This document shows, in pieces, positions 10,765-23,509 of a DNA stretch of 64,000 nucleotides; positions within the stretch are counted from its first letter, which is position 1; the number at the start of each line of letters is the position of its first letter. The position numbers and the translations under genes were made by a program. Where the stretch lies: NCBI GenBank assembly GCA_018881555.1, contig JACAXG010000009.1, forward strand, positions 11,927,326 to 11,991,325, in the 5' to 3' direction. The stretch is from Amblyornis subalaris. Its lineage: Eukaryota; Chordata; Aves; Passeriformes; Ptilonorhynchidae. The notes under the pieces were generated by a model. It saw nothing but the letters and a program-made list of their open reading frames with translations, was not told the origin of the DNA and made no database searches.

Positions 10765-13700
10765 GTAGGTAACCCTCTAAAGCAGATTTTAATATCTCCT
10801 TTTGTATTCTATGGACTGTATGATTTACATTTGAATACAGTGTTTGGGCTAAGTGCTTATAGAAACCTGTTAAAGCCAGAAGGATCAAGGAAACAGTAGC
10901 AGTATTTACAAGCATGGAAACATTGGTGTACAGTGAGTTATTACAGAAGCTCGATCTGTTATATCACGTTGAAGGTACCTTGCTCATGAATTCTAAATAC
11001 CTGCTTTGGAGACTACATGTAGAAGAGCAACTTAATCTGACAGTAAGTGCAACAAGGCTCATTTGGCAGGCAATAAATCATTGGATGGAAGAAGTGAAAT
11101 AAGAGTTTTCTGTAAATAATTAGCTTAGCAGTGTGGTAAGTTGTTCATCAGATAGAGTCTTTAAGTAAAGGTCAAATATCTTTGTTAAAGATATTTTAGA
11201 ATATCTTAGCAGCATCAGTACCTTAATTCCATCAGAAACTGAGCTTCATGCAGACATTATATGGTGAAATTCTCAGAAATCTAGTGCAAGAAATTAGTCC
11301 ACTCTAGACATTAGTCTGAAAATTAAGACAAAATTTGTACTTATTGTAATGTCACCCAGACTTCATTATCTAAATCTCTGTGAAACAGAACAACGTAGTG
11401 GAATAAAATTATTAATTATGCTTCTGTTTACTGATTTATGTATATCTCTTTATGTCTCTTTTGCATATATCTGTAGCTGCATTTTAGCCTTTATTGCCTA
11501 ACTTAATCTTACAGAATATTGTATATATTTTGAAACTTCTAATTGATATTCAATATACACATAAGTATCAATTTATGAAAGCACAATTATTTGAAGTAAA
11601 CACCATTGTTCTGGATATAATTGCTCATACTACTGAGAGGACCCTTGCATAGTCTACAAAAAACCTTTTTTGGGGATTAATAAACATCCAGCAAAATTCA
11701 GGGTTGTTTGCTTGGTTGTCTCATTGCCTTTTTGACTAGACAAAGTGCTTAAAGTTGAGAAAGTTCCCAAGTTCACAGTAAGTGAATCTAGAATGTATAT
11801 AAAATACAGGACTGAGATGTCCACTGTCTGTTCAAAGTTAGCATTGTTGTAACAGTAGCTGGACAAGCTTTGCCCCTGTATATTCTTGGATGGTTACAAT
11901 TAAACATTAGAGTTAACCAGCCTTTCTAAATCCAGAGGCTTCTATGCATGATTTTGTGATGCTTTACAAGAAAGTCCCAAATTTTTGTGTGTGTGGTGTA
12001 TTTCCACTGGTTAAATGATACTTAATCAGTAAAATATATTGCGAGGTAATGCATTACAGTCATGTAACAGTCTTCTTATGTCAGATTGGACAGTTTCCCT
12101 GTTTGAATGGCATGCAGTGTAAAAGCAAAGACATCTATGGATGTTTCCTTATTTTCCTACCTCTTTTGGAAGATAACTGCTGTATCAAGACAGATCATTA
12201 AATCCTATTTTTTTTTATGTCATGTATTGATCTAGCAAACTCTGTGAACACAAATCCCTCCAGTAACAATTTGCTGTTAATAATAGGTCCTGGAACACTT
12301 AATATATGCTAATTGAGTTCTTATGTTTTCTCTTCATTTACTTGCAATTTGCAGGTTTCTATTTCAGCAGTCAGGTCAATTTGCTGATATCGAAAGAAAG
12401 TACAATTTCTTACAGCAAGAAGCTGAAAAATTCCTGGATGTGGGAAATAAAGTAAACTTAATTTCTGAAAAGGTAATCATTAACATCTTAATTGGATAAT
12501 CTTTGGTGAACATTTGTCATTGTTTTAGTTCATTGTTATTTTGTTAATTTAACTGACTGTGTTAAAATAAATTTTCATAATGTGTTCTACTTACCTGTGA
12601 ATAGGCCTTTAGAGAATATTTCNTGTGACAAAACATGTCAATCCATGCCATTATTCAAGTATGTGAATATAGTGGTTGTATCTCAGTATTATTTTTTAGA
12701 AACTAAACTATTTTTAAGAACTTACATATATGCACATATTTCATTCTACCAGTCCTCTTTTGTGTATGATTCTCACATACATTGATTTGAAGAAAATTTA
12801 CAGGTATTTTGGTGTAGCAGACCTGTTCTAATAATATGAAGACATAATGAAGTGAAAGATAAGGAGATAGAACAGCAATGAAAAGAATATTACCGTGTGT
12901 GACATTATCAAGTAGAAAACTTGTGCTGGCTGATGAATTATCCCTGATACCTTACAGGTAATGATGGGAGCACAGCATGCCTCATGCCAGTGATTTTGTT
13001 TCAGCACTGATCTCAGAATAATGTCATTTATACATGATGTAATTTGGATATTTATGTACTACACTTCAGATTGCAAATTGTTGCGTGGGATTTACTATAT
13101 TTTCCACGCAGAAAAAGCAAACATGGAAAATCAGGGATTGAAAACAAGGAAAATGGCATATATTTGATAGAAATTCAACAGGAGACATACCTTTTTTCCT
13201 TGACTTTTTCATGCTCGGTTAATCAACAATATTTTAAAGATGAAACATGAAAACACATCATAGAGGAGCTTTGTAACAAGAACAGTGGCTTTTAGGGGAC
13301 TTTATTCTCTCTTAATAAATGGAAATGGTTTTCTATTCTTACTTCTGTTAAGTAGGAGACATTGTTTTGTGTTATAAATGCAGCTTGAGTCTTCTGAAAG
13401 TATCCTGCGAGAAGCTGCCTCATCCATCTCTGTTATGACTGAGTTTGGGCAGGAAATATCTTCTCTTCATAACATCATAAATGATATCCAGAACAATGAA
13501 CAGAGTCTCTCCTTAAAGATGCAGAGCATTAATGAGAAGTTTCAAAATGTTACAAATTCTTGGAGAAGAAGTTTGGATGAAATGAAAACAAATGCTAGTG
13601 GTTTAAAATCTGAAGCAAAGTTCATACATACAGAAGTTACATCCAAAATTAATGAAGTTGACCAAAGAATTAAATTCCTTTCAGAAAGAGTAAGAGATTT

Positions 13701-16700
13701 GGAAGACAGTACAGCCAGAAATATTAGAACACTAAAAAGGCAAGAAGATGATGAATTCTCTAGAGTTGAACAAAAGTTGGACTTGGATGCAAAGTCAGTT
13801 GAAAAGCTAGAAGAGGAACAGAATAGTCTGGTAGCCAAGGACACAGACCTGAATCAGAAACTTGCAAACTATGAACCTAAAATTGAGGAGTGCAAGACCC
13901 ATTTGCCAACAATTGAAAATGCTATTCACTCTATTCTTAGATTGTCGAGTGAATTGCTTGGTATGGAGAAAAAGATCCAGGACTTGACGACCCAGCTGGA
14001 CACCGTGGAAAATGACTTGTGGAAAACTGTGTCGGATACAACGGCGATGCAGAAGGTTCTTGAAGGCCTGCAGTGCAATGGCAGCTTGTTCAGAGTGCAG
14101 CATCAAATAGCAGTTCTAGAAACAATGCCTGACATAACAGTATCTTCAAAAGCAAAAGAAGTAACTTTAGAAAGCTATAACTTAGAAAATGACCAGAATG
14201 GGGATAAGTGAATTTGGACTTAGGTTTTTCATTAATGAAAAAGCACTTTTTTATAAATGACGTGATCAAACGTATGTCAAGGATAGCTGAAATATTGTCA
14301 TTAATCTAAAGAGACAATGGATCAGCCTGAAAGGCTGAAAAAGAGGATAGAGAGCAAGACAGTAATACTGTGTTAAAGAAGGAAAGGAGTATTTTCTTAA
14401 ATTAAGGATTATTTACATCTTATTTATTAAAAGATCCTTTTTATTAAAAGTTAATTTGAAGCAAAGTATTTAGATTTAAGGGGGGAAAGGTCGTATTTTT
14501 AGCTTAGTTTTCCCTACTTAGTTTCTTTTGTTGTTACTTTTTAAATTATTTTACATGGACTTGCAACACAATGAACAATTAATCACTTACGTCTCAGTAC
14601 AGATACCTGTACCTTGCTTTTAATGTATTGTACACCATAATGGTTTTGTGCTTACTGTACAGATTTCTCAGTGTCAGAGTTGCTACTGGGATCTACATGT
14701 TTTATGATGAGCAGGAAAGCTTGAGTACATTTTTAGCAGCTGAAGCTTAGATACGGCACCCTTACAGAAAACACCAGTGAAGTACCCCATACTGAGAACC
14801 TTGTCTTGTTCTGGTATTTATAAGCAGATGGTATTTACACAGCAGCTGGTGTTACCATTTATTTGTCTGACCCCATGGAACTAGCCTTCTTAGACCTCAT
14901 TTCCATCCTTTTCAAAGTTCCTAAAATCACTGGCATAGTTTTGTTCTGCCATTGAAGTAATTGAACTACATATAGGCTGAAGTTCTTATTAACAGAAATT
15001 CCTGTTAGATTCTTTTTCCATCATTTATTTGACATGTTTAGTGTGGTCAGTCACCATATCAGTTTTGGGTTGGGGTTTTTTTTTGTGGGGTTGTTTTGGT
15101 GCTTCAGAAACAGATTTTGACCTTCTGTAGGATGTTCTTTGTTAGGCATTACATATGTCTGGTATTGCTTTGCATTTCAAAGGGAAAAAAATTAACAGTG
15201 TCACTGACATTGTTTCCCAAAGTTTGCTGAACCAAGAGCTGCAAAAGTAATTAATGAAATCAGTGGAGTTACGTGCTTGGGGGCAGGGAATATCCAGTTT
15301 ATCCATAGATCTACTTACACATGATGTACTACTACCTAATAGGCGTGATAGCTGTTCATTGAAATTTGGATCTCAGGGACAACATAAATTTTTGTCTGCA
15401 GACTTATGTCTTGATAATTTTGTATTTCTGAACTCAGGAAAGGAGATTGCTTAGTAGAAACAGTATTAACCCACAACATTTATGACTTAATCAGATGTAA
15501 ATTATTCTGGTTTTGTACATTCATTTCTCTAGAACTCCACTGAAATCTTCACTAAACAGGTAACGCTGCCCATTCAAGAGACTATGAAACCAGTGTTTCT
15601 CAGTGTTATAAAGCTGTATCCATTGCTTATGTATAAATTTGTGCCTGTTTACAGTCATATTCAAAATAAAAATATATTGTAGTGAATTGCCCCATCCTGG
15701 TGCATAATCTAATTCAAAATAAACTGCTCCTCCAGAAAGGGTACAGAGTAAATACTTTAGCATTCCATGTCCTATTAAGAAAAACTATTGTATAAAGAAA
15801 TGGTTTTTAAATACTTTTCACAACTGTGTTCTNGTGTTTCTACTTCATATCTTTTTGGGGCAGGGTGGCTAGATTGCCAGTAGGATGCTTCCCAATTTAA
15901 TGTCTTTCATCAACCTCAACCCTATTGAAAGCTGAATGTACAGGAGGTTGAACATGAAATCCTCATCCTTAGAGGGCTTTAAGTAGGAAACAAACACAAC
16001 TTTTCACAACCTAAATTTTGGTCTTTTGCTTTTGAGCAAACAGTTCTGAGCTAGTGAGGAAACACCAGCACTATTGAAGAGTTAAAAATATTTGTTTCTT
16101 TGGTGATATCTTTACTATTAGTGTCCAGAAAGGGATTAGCAGGAAACTAATCATAGCCTCTTAGAATGTGTTTCAGTTTGCCTGTTCGGTGGTTTTTTTC
16201 TCTCCAAGTTCTACCCTGACATACTGGGAATTAAACAGGATAGTATCACTCAGGTAATTTCCTTTCTTCCTCTCAAGTTTGAAAACAAAGNACCAATCAT
16301 TAAAAAAAAAGTGATCTAGCAAATCCAGACAAAAATTTGTACCATGAGAGTTCCTTCACTAAAGGAGCTTTTATGAAGACTTAACACAAAAATTCCTATA
16401 CATGGGAGAAGATTCCATTCAATGACTTGCTATTTCAGAGATCACATTGGAAAGTCATATAGCACCTCCTTGTAGTTTTTTGTTGTAATAGAAAAAGTAG
16501 TAACATTTGTAATGTATACTGACAATGGAAAAAAGGTTTTTTTGGTTGTGTTGCAACAGAGGTTTATTTTCCTAGAGAGAGGATTTGCACTCAAATGTTA
16601 GAAGAGTAAGATATTTCATTAAACTACAGGTTGAATTTTGATGTGAGTGTTAAGAAAGAAATATTTTTGTATCTCTCTAGTGTGAAAAGACTTGGAACTT

Positions 16701-17433
16701 AATGGAACAGCAGGAAGATCTTCAAATTTCTCACATTAAACATCTGCAGGAGGATATTTACAGAATGAAAACATGGTCTACCAGCATAATTAAAAAACAA
16801 GAAGAACTAGAGAAGAATTTAACAAGCCTTTTTCATGCAGTTTCAACCGCTGAACAGAATGCAGCTTCTGTAGCAAAAAACATAACATTGACAATTGTGA
16901 CAGTAAAAACTGACATAAGGCGCATTTCAGGCCTAGTCTCGGAAATGACTGCACTGACAGATTCTTTGCAAACACTGGAAGATAAAGTAGAAAAAGGTGA
17001 AAAGGCAACAGTAAAAAATGTAGGTGAGCTCCTTACCAGTAGCATCGACCGAAGTACAAAAATACAAAGCCTGGCATCGAGTAACGCAAGAAAAATCGAG
17101 CAAATTAAGACAGCAATGTCTGAGTTAAGGAGTGATTTTAACAAGCATTCCAATAGACTTTTGGATCTTGAAGGTGACAGAGCAAAAGTTTTGAAGACAG
17201 TTACATTTGCAAATGATTTAAAACCCAAGATGTACAAGGTTAAAAAGGAGTTTGCTATCTTGGAGCCCTTAATAAATGACCTAACGCTGAGAATAGGAAG
17301 ATTAGTGGAGGAGGTGTTACAACAGGAAAAGCAAATTGCGTTACTGAATGAGAAACTGGCCAATCTAACAAGAGTTCAAACTGAGATCAAGGATGTGAAA
17401 GATGAAATAACGAAGATTTCAGACATTGATTGA
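10571..17433 (+). CDS. IKBIP: IKBIP, IKBKB-interacting protein (two alternative terminal exons)
   Basis: Shared exons 10571-10764 and 12355-12472 (104 residues) join in frame to either 13384-14211 (isoform of 379 residues) or 16681-17433 (354 residues). Human isoforms are about 377 and 350. Seen: a short basic N-terminus MSEVKPRKK, one membrane segment (about residues 51-68, SLSMVSLAVCLVVTW then FLF) and long heptad-rich coiled coils in both tails. Family knowledge: IKBIP (IKIP) sits in the ER membrane, binds IKK-beta and is pro-apoptotic, with p53 control reported in human. It diverges from APAF1 and converges on SLC25A3. Confidence 0.95.
10765..12354 (+). other. IKBIP intron 1, no recognised feature
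   Basis: AT-rich intron of 1.6 kb. I see no transposon or RNA gene. Confidence 0.6.
12355..12472 (+). CDS. IKBIP: IKBIP exon 2
   Basis: Acceptor TTGCAG|GTTTCT, donor AAAAG|GTAATC. It encodes FLFQQSGQFADIERKYNFLQ and QEAEKFLDVGNKVNLISEK, the end of the membrane helix and the start of the coiled coil. It ends at a codon border, so either downstream exon can follow in frame. Confidence 0.92.
12473..13383 (+). other. IKBIP intron 2, no recognised feature
   Basis: AT-rich intron of 0.9 kb before terminal exon 3a. Nothing else is supported. Confidence 0.6.
13384..14211 (+). CDS. IKBIP: IKBIP alternative terminal exon 3a
   Basis: Acceptor ATGCAG|CTTGAG. It encodes 275 residues starting LESSESILREAASSISVMTE and ending NLENDQNGDK before TGA. 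Strong heptad pattern with many Leu, Glu and Lys residues: a long coiled coil. It needs its own poly(A) site. ATTAAA at about 14427 and AATAAA at 15665 and 15718 are candidates. Confidence 0.9.
   Translation, partial: LESSESILREAASSISVMTEFGQEISSLHNIINDIQNNEQSLSLKMQSINEKFQNVTNSWRRSLDEMKTNASGLKSEAKFIHTEVTSKINEVDQRIKFLSERVRDLEDSTARNIRTLKRQEDDEFSRVEQKLDLDAKSVEKLEEEQNSLVAKDTDLNQKLANYEPKIEECKTHLPTIENAIHSILRLSSELLGMEKKIQDLTTQLDTVENDLWKTVSDTTAMQKVLEGLQCNGSLFRVQHQIAVLETMPDITVSSKAKEVTLESYNLENDQNGDK
14212..16680 (+). other. IKBIP 3' UTR of isoform a and intron before exon 3b
   Basis: About 2.5 kb between the stop of exon 3a and the acceptor of exon 3b. It holds AATAAA hexamers at 15665-15670 and 15718-15723 that could end the short transcript. 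No coding potential is seen. Confidence 0.6.
16681..17433 (+). CDS. IKBIP: IKBIP alternative terminal exon 3b
   Basis: Acceptor CTCTCTAG|TGTGAA. It encodes 250 residues starting CEKTWNLMEQQEDLQISHIK and containing VKTDIRRISGLV, RAKVLKTVTFANDLKPK and LEPLINDLTLRIGRLVEEVL. These segments are highly similar to the human 350-residue isoform. It ends KISDID TGA. Coiled coil throughout. Confidence 0.95.
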   Translation, partial: CEKTWNLMEQQEDLQISHIKHLQEDIYRMKTWSTSIIKKQEELEKNLTSLFHAVSTAEQNAASVAKNITLTIVTVKTDIRRISGLVSEMTALTDSLQTLEDKVEKGEKATVKNVGELLTSSIDRSTKIQSLASSNARKIEQIKTAMSELRSDFNKHSNRLLDLEGDRAKVLKTVTFANDLKPKMYKVKKEFAILEPLINDLTLRIGRLVEEVLQQEKQIALLNEKLANLTRVQTEIKDVKDEITKISDID

Positions 17434-17665
17434 TCACTGAAAGGCCACTGCCTAAAGAATAGTGTTTGAGGAGTGTTAACTCCATCGTGTGTAGTACTGA
17501 GAAGACAGACGATATTGAAAGGCTTCATTTAGAAGCACGGAGCTTTGTCCTATTCCTTTGAAAGGGCCAGGAAAAAGTCATACTTATTTCAAGGGAGGAG
17601 TTACCATGTCAGTAAAAAACATATCTCTCTGCATGTATTCCTGAAAAATGACAGATGCTATATTT

Positions 17666-17671
17666 AATAAA
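17666..17671 (+). terminator. Candidate IKBIP poly(A) signal AATAAA
   Basis: AATAAA lies 233 bp after the exon 3b stop, in TTTAATAAATTGC. A second AATAAA lies at 17804-17809. Either could direct 3' end formation. Confidence 0.55.
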
Positions 17672-17809
17672 TTGCTTGTTTTGTACATTAAAGCAGTGTG
17701 AAAGCATAAAATTATGTTCTTAGCTTTAGAGTTTGCATTCATGAAGAAAGCAGGATCCAAGAATGACAGACCTTCAGTNTTGCCTTCCTGCTCCAAAGGA
17801 AGGAATAAA

Positions 17810-20800
17810 ATTGTGGTTTCCAGCTAAACAAGAGGTAGTCAAACAGCAGTAGCAATTTGTCTCAATATATTCACTCTAGATTTTTGTAAACTAAAGCAGT
17901 TTAAAGAGGTACACGCAGTGAAGCAAGAAATGCTCAGAAATATTGCTGATGCCTTGCAAAAAGTTTGTCGCACATTTGGATGGAATCGTGTAAGGCTTTG
18001 TGTTAGGCTTTATAATTGTAAATCATAATTAGTGTGCAGCACTGTTACATCTTTAAAACACAGAACTCTCTACAGGGACAATGCTCTGAAAGACCTACTA
18101 ATGCTGCTGATGGCGCTATCCCAGTGTCACGGTGTCTGTTCAGGAATCCTAACAGTGTTATTCATTCATTATTTCTTAGTCTGTAAAATACTAAGGTGAG
18201 CAGCAGAATTAGCAAAGAGAAGCTACTTATGCCTCAAAAGGCTAGTGATGTGAGCTACTGGCACTTATTTCTGTGCTGAAGAACAAGAGATCTGAGACAT
18301 TTGAAAATGCAGTAGGCAGTAACAAGGTAGTGGGAATGGGTTTAGCAGATGAAGGTGGGGGAGGGAAGTGCATTAAATAGGAATAAAAATTACTCTAAGA
18401 ATCAATTAGAAGCAATACAGCAACTCAGAAAATCCCTGTAAATGAAATTATATCTAGTGTAAGTATACAGTAAGGCCTTTGTAACTTCTCAGTTGGTCAT
18501 ACCTGAACATCTCGCAACTACTAGACTCTTGATTGTATGGAAGATATAACCATTCTTCTCCCTCACTCTTTTCATCCTCATTCAGCATTCCACATCTTTT
18601 AGTCTGCTTCATGTTGCCCGTCTTCTGTACCTTCTTTGCTTCATTGCTTACAATCAACCTCGAATACTTTGTTTAAAGTTTTCCTCTTTTTGGTATAGAT
18701 CCATTTCTACCTACCCATTTCTTCTACCCCTTTCCAGTCCACCTGAGAGACCAGAAGAATAATCATGTCAAAAGACAAGTTTTCCTAGAAAGCATCCACA
18801 GATACTCTTTACCAACCCCTGTCCCTTTGCTCTTTCACACAATTCTTAAGTGAGCCCCTGAAAATAACCAATCAATAATAAAACTAAAATAACCAATTTT
18901 TTCTGAAAATTAAAAGAACAGCCATGCTAGAGCATGCATTGTATATCATACCTGAAACAATGTTATGTACACATGCACATACGTCTTGGGAGTTTGAGGG
19001 TTACATCATAAATATATCGTGGATTATTGGCATTATGGGCTACGGTAATTTTATTTATTTTGTTTTCAACTTTATGAGTGCATCATTTGTGGTCAGTAGC
19101 TGGTAGGAATCTGGAGAGGCAGAACTGGAGAACCGGTAAAGCACCATCTACTCAAGTGACGCAGATATTATGTTCCAGCTGCACAGTTGATCTCGGTAGC
19201 CTTGACACAACAGAGAGGTCTGTCTGCATGAAGAGAGTGCACTCCTTGGAACAGCAACCAGAAAACAAGCCAGGATAAACAACTGCGGATTTCACTTTCA
19301 ACCCCCAAATGAATAACCTCCAAATTCTAGAACACATCTCCCAGTAAAAAGCCGAGAATACAGTCCTGTGCATGGTCTCTCAGGAAAGTTAAGCATGCAA
19401 AATATGTTACAGGACCATTCATTTCCCTTTCCCTTTAGATGTATGCAGACCTCCCACCATTCCNTCCCAGGAAGTGCAGGACTAAAGCATTATAATCCTT
19501 TCAGAAACTCTTCTTGCTGCAAGCAAGACAAAAAATTTAAGTCACAAAGGTAAAGTTTACTTGGAAAAAATATTTTAGAAAAACCTAAAGTTGTCAAGCC
19601 CACCATACTGACCTCAGCAGTAAGGCGAGCAATCGGAAATTCTCCCATAATCTGCACAGGTATTACAAACCTGTTTGCCCTTCAAGCACACATCTCCACT
19701 GTACTAAATAATTGAAGTTTTATAGTAGCTTTATAATTACACTGCTCTAAGGACAGCGGCAGAGCTCATTCTACAGTGGAAAAGGTGAGCAGAGAGTGAA
19801 GTATTTTTCAAAAATTTAAAGCAGACTGCTAAGCTTGCCTCCTTGTTTTAGTACTATCAGTGGTGGGGAGAGTATCAGCTCAGTAAAGCTACAATCCCTT
19901 AGTTAACTTCTAGGGTCAGTCAATGATTCTCTGCAATTTTATCAAGTGATTGAGAGATTCAGGTAATAATGAAAATTACAGCTATATTACTTAAAACAGA
20001 TCATCCCACGGAGCCCAACCTGTAGTGATACTCAGGACATCTTTGCTTTTAATTTAGTTTTTAGGTACAAAACTGGCCAATTAATATTCTTGTCAGCAAC
20101 TTGCAAGGAAAAAAACCCAAAACCCAGCAATAGCATTAAGTGATGACTGATGAAAAATTACATGAGCAAAGTAATCCCAAAACATTAAAATCTACTTTTA
20201 GACACCAGAACATCTGCTCAGCCAAGAATTTCCTGCTAGCAACATCATTCTCCCCAGTGCTCAGTTACAAAAATTGTATTCTGTAACAAGGCCATGCAGC
20301 CATTAAGCTCATCTACCCAAAGTACTCATATTTGCTATAAAAAAGCAGGATGTTTATTGTTTTCACTGTGAACTACATAATTTCTATGNAGAAATGTAAA
20401 TGAATTACAACTATTTGTATTATTACAGCCCATTTTAAAATGATATGCAACAAACATTTCCGCGAGTATCAGCACATTTGATCTGTAATACAACCTGATA
20501 CAAACACCGTGTGCGACTGGAGTTGTTATTCCAAATTTATATATATGCTATGCTTTAAACCAGACAGCTCATGTCAGCTCCAAAACCAGCAAGAAAGGAG
20601 GTTTTCTCCTTCATAAAATATACACAAGCAGCATACACATAATCCATGTTTTACAAAGCAGTTTGGGGTTTAGTGATACGTCTGGAGTTATCCAAGTTCA
20701 AAATGGAGTGCCCTTTTTCGATATAGGACTTCCCTTGCAATGGAAGTGCAAATCCACCAAAAGGGGAGCACCACTGCTCCCCTGCTCCACCTCAACCTTC

Positions 20801-23165
20801 AGAAAATGTACCAGGCATTATGCACAAAGCAGTTACAAATGACAAAGCTGACCTTTTAAATGCATTTTAATACTACATTTTTCCCACTGAAGCTTATTTA
20901 AAATACCAACAGCATTGCTTTAAACAACAGCATTTTATATGTCAAATCCTTTCCAAACAAGCATCTGAACAAGCCTATGGCTGAATGCCACTGAAGCCAG
21001 CAGCTGTAAGGCAATTCTCTCACCCTCTTGGGTTTTCCACTGAAACACAACACTGCAAGAAGCACCAAGTATATTTTCCCTTTCTCAGTTACAGAAGGGG
21101 AACTACTGGCTGCTCCTTGTAGTCTTATTTCAGATCTACCTTGATAAAATTATCTGAGCATCTTTAAAAGATGGTTTCAGGTTTACCATTGAGCAATGAG
21201 AAAATAGACTTAAAATTCTTTTATTATTGTACACATTTGTAACAATTGTGCAACATTGGCTCAATCCTAGAGAAAAATTGTGCGGTTTTGCTCCACATAT
21301 AGAATGAGAGTCTTGATAAATTTAGCTCAGCATTGGATTGCTTGACAGACTACCTCTCTGCAGGAGCCAAGGTTGTCTCACTCGTCTGCCAGAGCCTTAA
21401 AACTTGACAGAACTGCTTCGCTTTCCCCAGGATGAGAAGGAACTTTCAGCAAAAAAAGAAAAATCTACTAAGTTAAAACATGCCTTTAAGGGAACTGTTA
21501 TCCAGTACACAAAAGTGATACTGTTTTTCCCAGCAAGCTGCACCATACACACAACTTGAAAATGTGATTTAACATCAATGGTCTTGATAAAAGATCAAGT
21601 CGTAGTAAAGGCTCTTCTCCAAAGCTCTTACAAGCATCTAGTGACTCATTAAATAATTTCAAAGCTTCCCATTCACAATGGGGAAACAAGCTTTACACAC
21701 TTTTGGCATTAACTAATTTTAATTCACCAACAAAGTACTCGCACAAATATTTTACATAGACTTAGTATTTGACTTTGCTGTGTAATGNAGGCAGATACCA
21801 GCCCCTCTAAAGAGTGCCTTTATTACTGTCATGGTGACAGGGAAATGATGCTGTTTTAGCTTTTATGCCACATTCTGAAAGGCAACAACTCAAAATAAGG
21901 CCCAGCTTTCCTGTTTAGCATAATCATTCAAAATGTTGAAGTTGGAGGGTTTTCCCAGGGGGTGAGAAGCTCAATGCTACAACAGCAGACACATCAGACT
22001 CCAGCAAGATGCAGCAGTCAGTACATTTCTGCTATTCCAATGGCACCTGCCTTAATTGTTCTTTCAGCTCTGAAGGAGCCAAGTAAAGAGGAAGAAGCAG
22101 GATAACATACAGGAGTGCCAAGCTAAGTTCAGTATCAACAGCTCACATGCTGTAAGGCAGCGTATCCACAGTTTTGCACAAAAACCACTTCAACACCAGT
22201 TCTACTTTGTGAGCATAGTACTGGATAGGGTGTAGTGATTACCAGCCGTGGCTTATTGAACTGGTGAAATGCAGAACGCAGCATGATCGTCCTTCACTGA
22301 AAGACTCAAAAAACCGAATTCATTGCCTTAACACTGTCTTAATTGTCTCCTCTTGCATGCCTAGGAACCTGTATTTCTTCACATCAAGGTCCAAAAAATA
22401 AACTGGTAAGGCTCCTTGCACTGCAGAAGTGCATGGTTCAACCAAAACTCAGCATTAAACTACTTTTTTCTGAATTAATTGAAATAAGAAACTACAGGTG
22501 GAGCAAATGTAGGGAAAAGCCGGCAAGTTGTTCAAACTCTAGAATAAAAGACAAGCCACTTCTATTTTACTGTAAAGCTGAAGTAAGCTGTTAGTAGTCA
22601 AATATATTTGAAAATCTTTATTAACATCAGCTTTTCTTAAGAGGTAGCAACTACTGTTTAATTCCACAGGACAATTAGAAGGACCAAATTCTTTGGTGTG
22701 GTTCAAAGCCAACAGAAGCAGAAATTAGTCAAGTAAGCAGAAGTGAAGTTGGGATGACCATCCCAAGGCAGAAACAGCTCTAGTATACATAAGGTTCCTT
22801 TTATCTCTGNGGGGAACACTGATATCACGACCAGGATGCCCGATCAGACTCCAGTCTCATCTCAGCCATTCAGGAGTTCAGCTATTCTACAGTACCAGCT
22901 TATTACAGGCAAACGATCAGTGGATTCAAAGTGCACACGACTGCAGTTAAGTTTCTGCAGTTCTGCAAGGACAGGTTCTTGGCACTTCTCTGGAAACAGT
23001 GAAAGCCTAATTTCGTTTTAAGTGGAAGAGTAACATTTCTCTAGTCCNTTAAGAGTGAAATGGGGTAATTTTTTAAAGTTTTTTTGTGGGGGAGAAGGGG
23101 AAGTCAGGAGAGTATTTGAGGTATTTGCTACTATGAAATGAAGCTTACATATGCAGTAGTAAACA
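17810..23165. other. Gene-free stretch between convergent IKBIP and SLC25A3
   Basis: About 5.4 kb between the presumed 3' ends of the two convergent genes. AT-rich, with only short open frames. I recognise no transposon, tRNA or conserved exon. Alternative distal 3' UTRs of either gene could extend into it. Confidence 0.6.
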
Positions 23166-23188
23166 GACACTAAGCACTNTGTTTCTCA

Positions 23189-23194
23189 TTTATT
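23189..23194 (-). terminator. Candidate SLC25A3 poly(A) signal
   Basis: TTTATT on the plus strand (AATAAA on the minus strand) lies about 155 bp past the SLC25A3 stop. That fits the short 3' UTR of this gene in mammals. A second one is at 22617-22622. Confidence 0.6.
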
Positions 23195-23348
23195 TCAGGC
23201 AATGACAGTGGTAGAATTTAAACCCTCATGTGAGATGAGGGCACAGCCAATAATGACATTGTATGGAGTTTGTTTTCTACATAGTCAAATATATAAAAGT
23301 TTCATGAAACTCATCACTGGGACAGCCAGCAGTCAGTCCATGAGTTGT

Positions 23349-23509
23349 CTATTCAGTTAGACCAAGCTTCTTCTTCAGAGATTCTGGCATTTCAGGTGGA
23401 GGTGGGCGAGGAAGTCTGAAATAAACCTTGACAGAATCGTAGATGAACCACTGTAGTGCAGTCAANGTACCAATCATAATGATACGAGCAAACAGACCTT
23501 TCCATACAC
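23349..23509 (-). CDS. SLC25A3: SLC25A3 last exon
   Basis: Acceptor CTCCAG|GTGTAT. It encodes [40 protein letters not shown] and [12 protein letters not shown], then TAG. One N (23466) falls in an ACN Thr codon and is silent. Confidence 0.97.

Noticed and set aside
13542..14106. Minus-strand frames of about 100 codons opposite IKBIP exon 3a
   Set aside because: They are shadows of the coiled-coil coding frame. The real frame has splice sites, a stop and isoform length that agree.
16790..17363. A 176-codon minus-strand frame opposite IKBIP exon 3b
   Set aside because: Shadow of the conserved plus-strand exon; Ser/Phe/Leu-rich antisense composition.
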